Position numbers and translations under genes: made by a program. Shown one piece after another: positions 51,181 to 62,010 of a stretch of DNA of 64,000 nucleotides. The stretch is from Molossus alvarezi (taxonomy: Eukaryota > Chordata > Mammalia > Chiroptera > Molossidae). Under the pieces are notes generated by a model. It had not been told where the DNA came from and searched no databases. It saw nothing but the letters and a program-made list of their open reading frames with translations. Each line of letters begins with the position of its first letter. The first letter of the stretch is position 1. Where the stretch lies: NCBI GenBank assembly GCA_037176705.1, contig CM073887.1, positions 85,012,348-85,076,347 of the forward strand, given 5' to 3'.

Positions 51181-52122
51181 TCATTGCCATTTTGTTTGTT
51201 CATACATTTTATCTTTTTCTTCAAAAAGACCCTTCATCATTTCATATAATAATGGTTTGGTGGTGATGAACTCCTTTAACTTTTTCTTGTCTGGGAAAGT
51301 TTTTGTATGTCCATCGATTCTAAATGACAGCTTTGCAGGATAGAGTAATTTTGGTTGTAGGTTCTTGGTTCTCATCACTCTAAATATTTCTTGCCACTCC
51401 CTTCTGGCCTGCAAAGTTTCTTTTGAGAAATCAGCTGACAGCCTAATGGGTACTCCCTTGTAGGTAACTATCTGCCTTTCTCTTGCTGCTTTTAATATTC
51501 TCTCTTTGTCTTGAACCTTTTGCATTTTGATGATGATGTGTCTTGGTGTGTGCCTCTTGGGGTTCATCTTGTTTGGGACTCTCTGTGCTTCCTGGACTTG
51601 TATGTCTGTTTCCTTCACCAAGTTAGGAAAGTTTTCTGCCATTATTGTTTCAAACAGGTTTTCGATTTCTTGTTCTCTCTCTTCTCCTTCGGGCACCCCC
51701 AAGATGCGAATGTTGGCACGCTTGAAGTTATCCCAGAGGCTCCTTACTCTATCCTCATTTTTTTGGATTCTTTTTTCTTTTTGCTCTTCTGATTGGGGAT
51801 TTTTTGCTTCCTTATATTCCAAATCGATGGTTTGCTCCTTGGATCTACATACTCTATTATTGAAGCTGTGTAAATTATTCTTTATTTCAGTTAATGCCTC
51901 CTTTAATTCTAACTGTGTATCCATGATTTCTAACTGGTACTTTTTTATGCTCTTGATGCCCTCCCTAAGTTCACTGAGGTTCTCACCAAGTTCATTGAGC
52001 ATCCTTATAAGCAGTATTTTGAACTCAGTATCTGTTAGGTTGCTTATCTCCCTTTCGCTTAGTTCTTTTATTGGGGTTTTGTTCTGTTCTTTCATTTGGG
52101 ACCTGTTTCTTTGTATCCTCAT
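51181..52122 (-). CDS. L1/HAL1 ORF1 protein (RNA-binding), intact 313 codons
   Basis: L1 ORF1p is a trimeric nucleic-acid chaperone that coats the element's RNA. The frame runs from ATG in a strong Kozak context (AAAATGAGG) to TGA without interruption. Residues about 30-130 are heptad-rich and charged (coiled coil; for example LNELGENLSELREGIKSIKK). About 133-230 is the RRM-like domain (RANIRILGVPEGEEREQEIE and RHIIIKMQ). About 230-300 is the C-terminal domain (SKETLQARREWQEIF, LYPAKLSF, FITTKP). The length is in the usual ORF1p range (about 300-340). No ORF2 follows. An intact ORF in a neutral intronic insertion suggests recent activity. Confidence 0.93.
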   Translation of the reverse strand: MRIQRNRSQMKEQNKTPIKELSEREISNLTDTEFKILLIRMLNELGENLSELREGIKSIKKYQLEIMDTQLELKEALTEIKNNLHSFNNRVCRSKEQTIDLEYKEAKNPQSEEQKEKRIQKNEDRVRSLWDNFKRANIRILGVPEGEEREQEIENLFETIMAENFPNLVKETDIQVQEAQRVPNKMNPKRHTPRHIIIKMQKVQDKERILKAARERQIVTYKGVPIRLSADFSKETLQARREWQEIFRVMRTKNLQPKLLYPAKLSFRIDGHTKTFPDKKKLKEFITTKPLLYEMMKGLFEEKDKMYEQTKWQ

Positions 52123-53022
52123 TTTGGCTGCCTCCCTGTGTTTGTTTCTGTGTATTACTTAATGAGCGGTATGGGGCTCGCTGAGACCCGGTGCTGCTCG
52201 TTTGAAAGAATTTAGGAAAAACCTGAAGCAGGATCCAAGACCGGCCAATCCTATGGTTAAGCAAGTGACAACAGCTTGAAAGTTGTGTGGGGCGGGGTGG
52301 GGCGGGGCCTCAGGGAGTCAGCAGGGCGGGGCTACCAGTGCGAGCCAGGTTGCTGGAGTCCCAGATATGGCTTCTGTCTGCCGCCCCCGGGAAGGGCTCA
52401 CCAAAGGAACAAAGGCCTCTTACAGCACGTTTGTCCCCGATGAAGGCCCCTCTCCAGCCCTCGCTCCAGTGCCAAACAGCTCAGTTCTTCCCTGTGTGTC
52501 TCTGGTGCCCCTCGAGCTGCCTCCCCTCCGAGCTTAGAGGGAGAGAGTCCGATAAGTCCGTGCGCGGGCCCTTTAGGGAGCTGCCTGGGGCTCCAGCCGC
52601 TTCAGCTTCCCTGAGCCTCAGTTTCCGCTGGTTTTTCCAGCCAGAAGTTATGGGGACTTCTCTTCCTGGCACTGGAACCCTGAACGGGGCACCTGGTGTG
52701 GGACGGGGACCCCTCAGTCCTCAGGAAGGACCTTCCCAGCCGCGGGAGCCTCCTGATTTTTATCCACCACGCTTGGGTGTGGGACCAGCCCGTCTCGCCG
52801 CTGCGCGCTCCGCCGCCGCCCCTCGTGCCGCCGCCCGTCCTACCGGTCTGGATGTAGCTGCTTTTTTTTTTCCCCTTAGTTCCGTAGTTGTACGACTTCC
52901 ATTCAGCTTGATTTCAGGCGGTTTTGAATGATGGTTGTTCTTTAGTTTAGTTGTAACTTTGATGTGGTTGTGGGAGGACGCGATACCGCGTTTACCTACG
53001 CCACCATCTTGACCGGAAGTCC
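52123..53022 (-). promoter_or_regulatory. 5' UTR / internal promoter region of the HAL1-type LINE
   Basis: About 900 bp, much richer in G+C and CpG than the surrounding intron (most strongly 52277-52870). It starts with the GATGG-type motif found at the 5' end of active L1s. By analogy with L1 it should carry an RNA polymerase II promoter. It points in the same direction as SMURF1. Open frames of up to 214 codons on the plus strand here are a by-product of high G+C. Confidence 0.65.
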
Positions 53023-53206
53023 TAGTACTGGCATTTTAATGATGTTGATTTTTCTGATCCATGAACATGCTATGTTTCCAGTTTTTTATATCTTCCTCTA
53101 TTTCTTTTTTCAATGTTCTGTAGTTTTCTGAGAACAGGTCTTTTACCTCCTTGGTTAAGTTTATTCCTCCTAGGTATTTTTTGTTATTGTTGTTACAATG
53201 ATAAAT

Positions 53207-53432
53207 GGGATATTTTCTCTTTATTGATTTTTCTTTTTTTTTTTTAGAGAGAGAGGAAGGGAGAGGGAGAGAGAAACATCAGTGAGAGGAAGTATCGATT
53301 GGCCACCTCCTACATATCCCCCAACTGGGTACTGGGACCACAACCTGGGCATGTGCCCTGACTAGGAATAGAACCAGCAACCTCTTGGTACATGGGTTGA
53401 TGCTCAACTACTAAGCTACACCAGTCAGGCAG
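53207..53432 (-). mobile_element. VES-type SINE, second subtype
   Basis: TTTATTGATTTTTC tail side, head AAGCTACACCAGTCAGGC. Interrupts the L1 that also hosts the HAL1-type element. Confidence 0.85.
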
Positions 53433-53499
53433 GATTGTTTTGTTTTTGTTTTTTGTTTCTCTTTCTGACTGTTCATTATTGGTGTATAAGTCATTCAGA

Positions 53500-54517
53500 T
53501 TATTAATCTGCCATGCTTTCTACCATCAGGCAACTAAATGGGCTGCAAATGGCATTTTCCAGGTTGGTACATAAAGATGCTAGGGGAGATAGGGGCAAAT
53601 AAAAAAGGGACAGCATTAAAGTCAGTAGCATCATAAAAATATAAAGCTTTGAAGACTGTTGTTAGGATAAAATAGTAAAAAATTAATTCGCAAACCAAAT
53701 AGTTTTAACAGAGCCTTGAAAGCGTTCATTCTATTATTCTACTCCTTGCTTTGCTACCTGAAATCTTGTGGTTTTTCATTTCTTTCTTTTAGGTAAAAAT
53801 GGCAGTACTACATTGATCACACTTCCAACTTAAGTAAAACTGACAGGTTATTAGGTTTTCAGACTAACAGACTGAACACATGCTGTTGTCTGCCCTTTCC
53901 TCACAAAACCAATAGGAACAATAAAATGCACCTTTAAGACATATATTCAGATAGCTCTGCTCACAAATTTTAAAAATCCGTAAAAGATGGAGTGCAAACA
54001 AGGAGGAGAGGGAAACCGTAGCTACAGTATAGAAAGATGACACAGCCACATGCAGGCAAATGTGCCTGCAGAAGGTGGCACCAATACTCATGGCACTCTA
54101 AGTGTGTAGTCAGGAGGATGAGAATCAGGAGAGGCCACCAGAATGGTGAGTTGGGCTATGATGAGCTACTGTAGGAGGTGCAGTTGGACTCCTAGTCAGG
54201 CATGCCCACTGTCCAATAGGGGCCAGCAACCCAGGCTCTGTCTCCAGTTGCAAAACTGAGTGTAGAAACTTGACTCTGGAACACAGGATGGTGTTGTGGG
54301 CAGGGAACGGGTGACTTGAGGACAGAATAACAGGAAATCCCAGCTGTAAAAATGAATATATAACAAAGAATCACCAGACATTTATAGAAAGTCACAATAT
54401 GAAAGAGAAAAATAAACTCAATAAATAAAATGGTTTTCCTCCTAAAATTGAGAATACACATTCTTTTCAAACATTCATGGAATTTAGAAAAGTCAAAGTG
54501 GAACTACTGGAATTAGC
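53500..54517. other. Intron 1 sequence without recognisable element
   Basis: Nothing identified apart from chance ORFs of up to 92 codons. Confidence 0.55.
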
Positions 54518-54596
54518 AAATTATAGGAAAAGAAAATTATAAGCTGTGGTAGAAATTCCTAATGCTCACAATATCTAGCTCTTCTCTCCTTCAATG
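54518..54596 (+). repeat. 79-bp direct repeat, left copy
   Basis: Contains AGCTGTGGTAGAAATTCC and TGCTCACAATATCTAGC. Differs from the right copy at about four positions. Confidence 0.85.
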
Positions 54597-55506
54597 TAAA
54601 TAAAATAAAATGAAAACAAAAACAAAATACTATATGTTAAAATGTGTAGGCTTAACTCCATTAAAATCTCAGAAAGATGTTAAATATATGAACTAAGCCT
54701 CTAACTCAAGAAAGATAAATAACTAAAAGAAGTCCAAAGAAAGCAGAAAGAAGGAATTAATATTAATAAAGATAATAGCACACATTAATGAAAAGAAAAC
54801 AGGTGAGTTGTCACTAAAATCAGAAGTCAGTTCTTTTAAAAATCATTTTTTTAAAAACAAAAAATCTTGCCCTGGCCAGGTGGGTCAGTTGGTTAAAGTG
54901 TCATCCTCTTTACCAAAAGTTTGCAGGTACAATTCCCAGTCAGGGCACAAATCTAGGTTGCAGGTTCGATGCCCTGTCGAGGAGTGTACAAGAGGCAACC
55001 GATCACATCAGTATCTCTCTCTTCCTCCTTCCCTCTCTCTTTAGAAATCAGTGAAAGCATACCCTTGGATGAAGATTAAAAAAACAAAAACAAAAAAACC
55101 ACACACAGAGAGAAATAAATCTCCCCCCACAAATCTTTTGTAAGTAAGCTCAAGAAAAAAAAAGGTGGCACAAATGACCCACCATGAAGGCAAAAGGAGA
55201 TAAAACCACAAGAATAAATTTTACAAATCTTAAGAGAACCAATGACTAAAATATTTTCTAGGAACATATAAGTTGCCAGAATTGGCCCCCAAAGTAGTAA
55301 AACTGTGACCAATAACCATAGAAGTTGAAATGGTAATTGAAAATCTACCCACAAAAACAAGGCATCAAGCCCAGATAGTTTTATAGGAGAATTATATCAC
55401 AATGTCAAGATATAGATAATTCCCATCTTATAAAAACTGTTCCCACTTCATAAAAAAAGGGGGGGGGGCACATCAATTGAATTTATGAAGCTGATACCAA
55501 AACCAG
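54597..55506 (+). mobile_element. L1 ORF2 fragment between 79-bp direct repeats
   Basis: Plus-strand, diverged RT-upstream part of ORF2 (AAATTGAACAAGGC-like and GAAAACAGGTGAG regions), cut at both ends with no 3' UTR or A-tail. It is flanked by near-identical 79-bp sequences (54518-54596 and 55507-55585). Confidence 0.65.
54868..55080 (+). mobile_element. VES-type SINE
   Basis: Head GCCCTGGCCAGGTGGGTCAG, tail ACCCTTGGATGAAGATT. Old copy inside an L1 ORF2 relic. Confidence 0.85.
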
Positions 55507-55585
55507 AAATTATAGGATAAGAAAATTATAAGCTGTGGTAGAAATTCCTAATGCTCACAATATCTAGCTCTCCTCTCCTTCAACG
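55507..55585 (+). repeat. 79-bp direct repeat, right copy
   Basis: Second copy, about 1 kb from the first. On this side it continues into an older interspersed repeat (to about 55810). Confidence 0.85.
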
Positions 55586-55968
55586 CAATGGAATAAAACA
55601 CTCTCCTGCTCCCTTGAGTTAGCTGGGACCAAGAGACTGTAGTACCCTGTACTTTTAGCAGAAGTGGTGTGTGTCACTTCTGGAACAAAGTACAGACTAG
55701 CAGGTAAGAGATCTCCATGCTTCTGTGAAGCCACCACTTGAGATGGCAGAGCAGCAGAATTCCTGTCAGCCTTGATATCTTAATGACTATCTGAAAAACA
55801 GCCCCACTGACCCACATGGGCAAAAACTAAATATCAGTTACCTAGGGAGAGGGGGAAAAGGAGGAGTGGTACAGGGAGAACACCAGGCTTGGAATTTGTG
55901 GACAAGGGAAACTTCAGCCTAACATTTTTGTTCTTCCATAAGGAAAATGTATTTATTTATATATTCTT

Positions 55969-56231
55969 CTTTTTTTTTTTTTTATCCTCACCCGAGGACT
56001 TTTTTTTTTTTTTTTTTTTTTGATATTTTGTTCAGACAGAGTGGGAGGGGGAGAGAGAGAGAGAGAGAAACATCGACGTGAAAGGGACACATCGGGTAGT
56101 TGCCACCTGCACAACCCAACTAGGGCCGGGGAAAAACTGCAACTGAGGTACGTGCCCTTAGCGGGAACCGAACCAGGGTCTTTGGGGACCGCAGGCCGAC
56201 GCTCTAACCGCTGAGCCAAACCGGCCAGGGC
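55969..56231 (-). mobile_element. VES-type SINE
   Basis: TATATATTCTT on both sides. Tail ATCCTCACCCGAGGACTT followed by an unusually long T run. Confidence 0.92.
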
Positions 56232-57395
56232 TATATATTCTTAATTAAAATAAATCTAATAGGTCCAGGGAAAAATGGGGGGGGGGGGATGGACAGAGGA
56301 GAGGGAAGAAGGAAAACTTGAAGGATGGAAGAAAGTTAAGAAGGGAAAAAGGGAAGAAGTCATTTAAAACTTAACATCTGCAGAAGAATCTTACAGTATT
56401 TGTAGATTCTTGGATTGGAAGAGCTCTTATGATAATCCTTTTAAGAGATACGAGACTATCTAAACTATTCATAAGTGCATTTTCATTCTATTTACTTTAT
56501 TTTTAAATCAGGGAAAAAATAAACATGATACAATTTATTTTTCAAACAAATCTCTAGGTCTGATTTTGTAGGAAGCAATGTCCCAACTGGACAGATGTAT
56601 CTAGAGGTAGATTTAATAATTATCAACTAATTAACAATAAAACTAACAATAATAACTGCTAATATTTATAGACCTTATTCTGTGCCAAACAATACTAATA
56701 GCACTTTGCAAATTATATCTTTTTTCAAATAAAATTTATTGGGTAACAGTGGTTAATAGGATCATATCGGTTTCAAGTATAGATTTCTATGATACATGAT
56801 CTGTATATTGCATTGTGTTCCCACCATCCAAAGTAAAGTCATCTTCCATCACCATATATTTGGCCCCTTTTACCCTTCACTACCTCCCATCCCCTTCCTT
56901 GTGGTGACTGCCATACTGTTGTCTGTGTCTATGAGTTTCAGTTTTATATCCCACATATGAGTGAAATCATATGGTTCTGACTTAACTTTTCTTGCTTAGC
57001 ATAATATTCTCAAGGTCCATCTATGTTATCACAAATGGCAGTATTTCATCTTTTCTTAGGGTTGAGTAGTATGCCATAGTATATATGCACCACATCTTCT
57101 TTATCCAATTCTCTACTGAAGGACACTTGGGTTGTCTACATGTCTTGGCTACCAAGAATAATGCTCCAACGAACATAAGGATGCATATATCTTTGCGAGT
57201 ACATGTTTTCGAATTTTTGGGGTAGATACCCATAAGAGGGTTAGTTAGCTAGGTTATAAGGTAATGCTATTCTTATTTTTTTGAGGAACTGCATACTGTT
57301 TTCCATAGTGGCTATACCAGTTTACATTCTCACCAGCAGACAAAAAGGTTCCCTTTTCTCTACAACCTGTTATTACCTGTCTTGTTCTTTTTTTG

Positions 57396-57822
57396 TTGTT
57401 AATTCTCACCTGAGGATATTTTTTTCTATTGACCTTTAGAGAGAGTGGAAGGAAGGGGGGAGGAGGAACTCATAGACACAGACAACAGTATGGCAGTTAC
57501 CACAAGGAAGGGGATGGGAGGGTAGTGAAGGGTAAAAGGGGCCAAATATATGGTGATGGAAGATGACTTTACTTTGGATGGTGGGAACACAATGCAATGG
57601 TTGAAACCTATATGATCCTATTAACCACTGTTACCCAATGGACTTGAGGGGGGGGGAGAAAGGGAAGACCATGGATGTGAAAGAGACATATCAAATGGTT
57701 GCCTCCCACATGGTCCCTGACTAGGGCTAAAACCTGCAACCCAGGTACATGCCCTTGACTGGGAATCAAACCCTTTGGTGTGTAGGCTGATGCTCTAACC
57801 ACTTGGGCAACAACAGCCAGGT
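57396..57822 (-). mobile_element. VES-type SINE split by foreign sequence
   Basis: SINE tail part (57396-57467; AATTCTCACCTGAGGATA) and head part (57643-57822) are separated by about 175 bp that match, inverted, the L1 3' UTR at 56741-56935. CTTGTCTTGTT-like sequence flanks the whole. Confidence 0.82.
57468..57642 (+). repeat. Inverted copy of L1 3' UTR (partner 56741-56935)
   Basis: About 175 bp, the reverse complement of the nearby L1 3' UTR apart from about four differences and a ~29-bp internal deletion. No poly(A) tail. Confidence 0.88.
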
Positions 57823-59020
57823 CTTACTTGTCTTGTTGATAATAGCCATTCTAATGGGTGTAAGATGGCATCTCATTGTAGTTTTGATTTGTATTTCCCT
57901 AATAGCTGGTAAAGTTGAACATCTTTTCATATACCTGTTGGCCATTTGTATGTCTTCTTGGGATAGGTGTCCAAGTTCTCTGCCCATTTCATAATTGGAT
58001 TGTTTGGTGTTGAGTTTTGATTTCTTTATATATTTTGGATATTAACCCCTTGTTGAAGCTATTGTTTGCAAATATCATCTCCCATTTGGTTGGTTGCCTT
58101 TTGTTTTGTTGTCAGTTTCCTTTACTGTGCAGAAGGTTTTTAGTTTGATATAGTCCCATTCATTTATTTTTGCCTTTACTTCCTTGCCTTTGGGATCAGA
58201 TTCATAAAATGTTCTCTACAACCAAGGTCCATATGTTTAGCATTTGTATTTTCTTCTATGTAACTTATTGTTTCAGATCTTATATTTAGATATTTGATCC
58301 ATTTTGAATTAACTTTTGTACATGGGTACAAACTATAATCCATTTTAATTCTTTTGCATGTGGTTTTTCACTTTTCCCAGCACAATATATTGAAGAGGCT
58401 TCCTTTTCTCCATTGTGAGTATTTGGCTTCTTCATCAAAATTATTTGCCCATATACATGTGGCTTTATTTCTGGGCTCTCAATTCTGTTCCATTGGTCTA
58501 TGTGTCTGTTTTCTTCTGCCAATACCATGCTGTTTTGATTATCGTAGCTCAGTAGTATAAACTGAAGTCAGGTGGTGTGATACCTTTGGCTTTGTACTTT
58601 TTTCTCAGGATTGCTTTGGCTAGTCAGGGTCCTTTGTGGTTCCAAAAAAATCTGATGATTTTTTGTTTTATTTCATTAGAAAATGACATTGATATTTTGA
58701 TGGGGATTGCATTAAATCTACATTGCCTTGGGTCATATGGTCATTTTAACTATGTTGATTCTTCCAGTCCATGAACATGGAACATCTTTCCATTTCACTA
58801 TGTCTTTTCCAATCTCTTTTAATAGTTTTCAGCATATAGGTCCTTCATATCTTTTGTTAAGTTTACTCCTAGGTATTTTATTCTTTTGGTTGTATTTGCA
58901 AAAGGAATTGTTTTTTTAATTTCTATTTCTAAACTTTCATTGTTAGTATATAGAAAAAGTGGATTTTTGTACATTAATTTTGTATCCTGCAACTTTACTG
59001 TATTCGTTTATTGTTTGTAA

Positions 59021-59026
<6 letters not shown>

Positions 59027-59056
<30 letters not shown>
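59027..59056. repeat. (GT)n microsatellite
   Basis: Within L1 ORF2, next to the mutated FADD box. Confidence 0.9.
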
Positions 59057-59350
59057 AATTATTAGGGTTTTCTATATACAGAACCATGTCATTTGCAAAA
59101 AGTGACATTTTTACTTCTTCCTTCCCAATTTGGATGCCTTTTATTTCTTTCTCTTGCCTGATTGCTTTGGATGGGACTTACAGAACTATGTTAAATAAGA
59201 ATAGTGAGAGTGGGCATTCTTGTCTTGTTCCTGATTTTAGAGGAAAAGCTTTCAGTTTTTCACCATTGAGTATGGTATGGGCTGAGGGCTTGTCATATAC
59301 AGACTTTCTTATGTTGAGGTACTTTATTTCAACCCATTTTATTGAGTGTT

Positions 59351-59655
59351 ATTTATTTATTTGTAAATCCTTACCCGAGGACACTTTTCCATTGATTTTC
59401 AGATAGAGTGGGAGGGAGGGAGGGAGGGAAGGAGGGGGAGAGAGAGAGAGAGAGAGAGATATTGATTGATTGAGAGAGAGAGAGAGGAAGAAACATCAAT
59501 GTGAGAGAGACATACTGATTGGTTGTCTCCTGCATGACCCCAACCAGGGCTGGGAATCAAACTGCAACTGAAGTATGTGCCCTTGACTGGAATCGAATTT
59601 GTGACTCTTTGGTCCATAGGCTGATCCTCCAATTGCTGAGCCAAACTGACCAGGG
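59351..59655 (-). mobile_element. VES-type SINE
   Basis: CCATTTTATTGA(G/A)TGTT on both sides (59334 and 59656). The GA-rich block is duplicated around ATTGATTGATTGA. Confidence 0.9.
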
Positions 59656-60547
59656 CCATTTTATTGAATGTTTCATTCATAAATGAATGTTGTATCTTAT
59701 CAACTGCTTTTTCTGCATCTATTGATAAGATCATATGATTTTTAGCCCTTGTTTTGTTAATGTGGTGTATGACATTGATCGATTTGCATATGTTGAATCA
59801 TCCTTGTGCTCATGGAATAAATCCCACTAAATTGTGATGTATTATTTTTTTAAATGTAGTGTTGTATTTGACTTGTTAGTATTTTGTTTAGGATTTTTTG
59901 CATCTGTATTCATCAGAGATATTGGTCTGTAGTTTTCTTTCTGTGTGTTGTCCTTGCCAGGTTTTAGTATCAGGGTTATGTTAACCTCATAAAGTGTTTT
60001 AGGAAGTATTGCCTCTTCTTCAATTTTCTATAAGAGTTTGAGAGGGATGAGTATCAATCTTCTTTGAATGTTTGGTAGACTTCATTAGTGAAGTCATCTG
60101 TTCCTGGACTTTAATTTCTTGGGAGATTTTTGATAATTGTTAATTTCTTCACTGTTTATCAGTCTATTTAGATTTTCCAATTCTTCATGATTCAGTCTAG
60201 GAAGATTATGTATTTCTAGGAACTTATCCATTTCTTTTAGGTTATTGAATTTGATGGCATATAGTGTTTTATAGTATTATAGTATGATCCTTTGTATGTA
60301 TGTGATGTCTGTGGTAACTTCTCCTCTTTCATTTCTGATTTTGTTTATATGAGTCTTTTCTCCTTTTTTCCTTAGTGAGTCTATCCAGGGGTTTGTCAAT
60401 TTTATTAATCTTTTCAAAGAACCAGCACTCTGTTGTATTAATTCTTTGTGTAGGCTTTCTGTTCTCTATTTTATTCAATTCTGCTCTAATCGTTATTATT
60501 TCTTTCCTCTACTGACTTTGGTTGCCTTTGTTCTTCTTATTTTAGTT

Positions 60548-60750
60548 CTTTTTTAAAAGTGTTTTTTATTAATTTTGAGAGAGAGAAAGGGAGAGGGAGA
60601 GAGACAGAAACATTGATCGACTGCCTCCTGCACACTCCCTACTGGGGATCGAGACCGAAACCTGGGTATGCGCCTGGATTGGGAACTGAATAGATGATCT
60701 CCTGGTGTATGGGTCGACAATACTCAACCACTGAGGCACACCAGCTGGGC
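60548..60750 (-). mobile_element. VES-type SINE, second subtype
   Basis: TTTTATTAATTTTGAGAG side, head CACTGAGGCACACCAGCTGG. Within L1 ORF2. Confidence 0.85.
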
Positions 60751-60811
60751 CTTTTTCTAGTTTTTAAATATGTAATGTTTACTTGGGATTTGTCCTAGTC
60801 TTCTTTTTTTT

Positions 60812-60945
60812 TGTTAATCCTCACCCGAGAATATATATTTTAATTGATTTTTACAGAGAGTGGAAAAGAGGGAGGGAGGGAGGAAGGAAGAGATAAAGGG
60901 GGAGAGGGAGAGGGGGAGGGAGGGAGGGAGGGAGAGGGAGAGGGA

Positions 60946-60997
<52 letters not shown>

Positions 60998-61162
60998 TCA
61001 ATATGAGAGAGACACACTAATTGGTTGCCTTCTGCTCATGCCCTGACCAGGGCTGGGGAATCAAACCTGCAACCCGGGTATGTGACCTTGACTGGAAATT
61101 AAACCTGTGACCCTTCAGTGCACAGGCTGACACCCTAACCACTGAGCCACACCAGCCAGGGC
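60812..61162 (-). mobile_element. VES-type SINE with expanded GA block
   Basis: The purine block (60876-60994) has grown to about 120 bp of GGGA and GA repeats, making this the longest copy. Flanked by L1 on both sides. Confidence 0.88.
60876..60994. repeat. (GGGA)n/(GA)n purine tract
   Basis: About 120 bp of pure purines, an expansion of the SINE middle block. Likely unstable and a candidate for triplex formation. Confidence 0.9.
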
Positions 61163-61617
61163 TCTCTCTCTATTTTTATTTCACTTTTTATTTCTTCTTT
61201 GACCCAGTCATTTTTCAGTAGTATGTTGTTTAATCTCCACATATCTGTGGGTCTCATTCCTTTTTTGCAGTTGATTTCTAATTTCAAAGCATTGTGTTCA
61301 GAGAATATGCTCGGTATAATTTCAATCTTCTTGAATTTGTTGAGGCTAGTTTTGTGACCCAACATATCATTTATCCTTGATAATATTCCATATGCACTGG
61401 AGAAGACTGTATAATCTGCTGTTCTGGAATGGAAGACTCTGTAAATGTCAATTATGCCCATTTGGTCTAATATATCATTTAAGGCTGATATTTCTTTATT
61501 GACTTTTTTATTTGGATGCTCTATTTAGAGCTGCGAATAAAGTTATTAAGGTCCCCAACTACGATTAGATTTTTGTCTGATTCTCCCTTTAGTTTGGTTA
61601 GGAGTTGTTTTATATAT

Positions 61618-61908
61618 ATAATCCTCACCCGAGGACATTTTTCCATTTTTTTGTTCAGATAGGGTGTGAGGGAGAGAGGGATAGGAAGAGGGAGAGGGAG
61701 AGGGAGAGGGAGAGGGAGAGGGAGAAGGAGAGAGAGAGAGAGAGAAACATTGATGTGAAAGGGACACATCGAGTAGCTGCCACCTGCACGACCGAACCAG
61801 GACTGGGAACAAACTGCAACCGAGGTATATGTCCTCAGCGGGAACTGAATCCGGGTCTCTCGGGACCGCAGGCCAACGCTCTAACTGCTGAACCAAACCG
61901 GCCAGGGC
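61618..61908 (-). mobile_element. VES-type SINE
   Basis: TGTTTTATATAT on both sides (61606 and 61909). (GAGAGG)n expansion in the purine block. Confidence 0.92.
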
Positions 61909-62010
61909 TGTTTTATATATTTTGGTGCTTTCGGACTGAGTACATAAATATTAAGAAGTGTTATGTCCTGATGTAGTGTCCTTTTTATCATTTTAAAATG
62001 TCCATCTTTG

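Larger units (their letters stand above)
50801..53022 (-). mobile_element. HAL1-type (half-L1) LINE, full length, ORF1 only
   Basis: A 2222-bp element on the minus strand. From its 5' end it has a G/C-rich 5' UTR (52123-53022, starting GGACTTCCGGTCAAGATGG), ORF1 (51181-52122) and a short 3' UTR with a G-rich tract, an AATAAA (50833-50838) and an A-rich tail (AAAATA repeats). There is no reverse transcriptase or endonuclease ORF between ORF1 and the 3' UTR. Both ends carry TAGTACTGGCATTTTA (50785-50800 and 53023-53038), a perfect 16-bp target-site duplication. Read on the element strand the junction is TCATT|AAAATG, the L1-endonuclease consensus. The host is an older L1 ORF2. It could alternatively be an L1 with a single internal deletion; copies elsewhere with the same junction would settle it. 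Confidence 0.88.
49212..53500 (-). mobile_element. L1 LINE, 5'-truncated, interrupted by HAL1-type element and a SINE
   Basis: The 3' UTR (49212-49450) carries the bat-L1 G-rich tract and TTACAGATGTCCCC end. ORF2 C-terminal fragments in several frames follow: [55 protein letters not shown] (49491-49793). RT-region remnants continue to 50784, resume at 53039 and end near 53500. Frameshifts make ORF2 non-functional. Confidence 0.85.

Noticed and set aside
51527..52162. 211-codon plus-strand ORF
   Set aside because: Exact shadow of the ORF1 coding sequence on the other strand.
52287..52931. 214-codon plus-strand ORF in G/C-rich sequence
   Set aside because: It is antisense to the 5' UTR of the HAL1-type LINE. 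Composition explains the open frame; no conserved domain.
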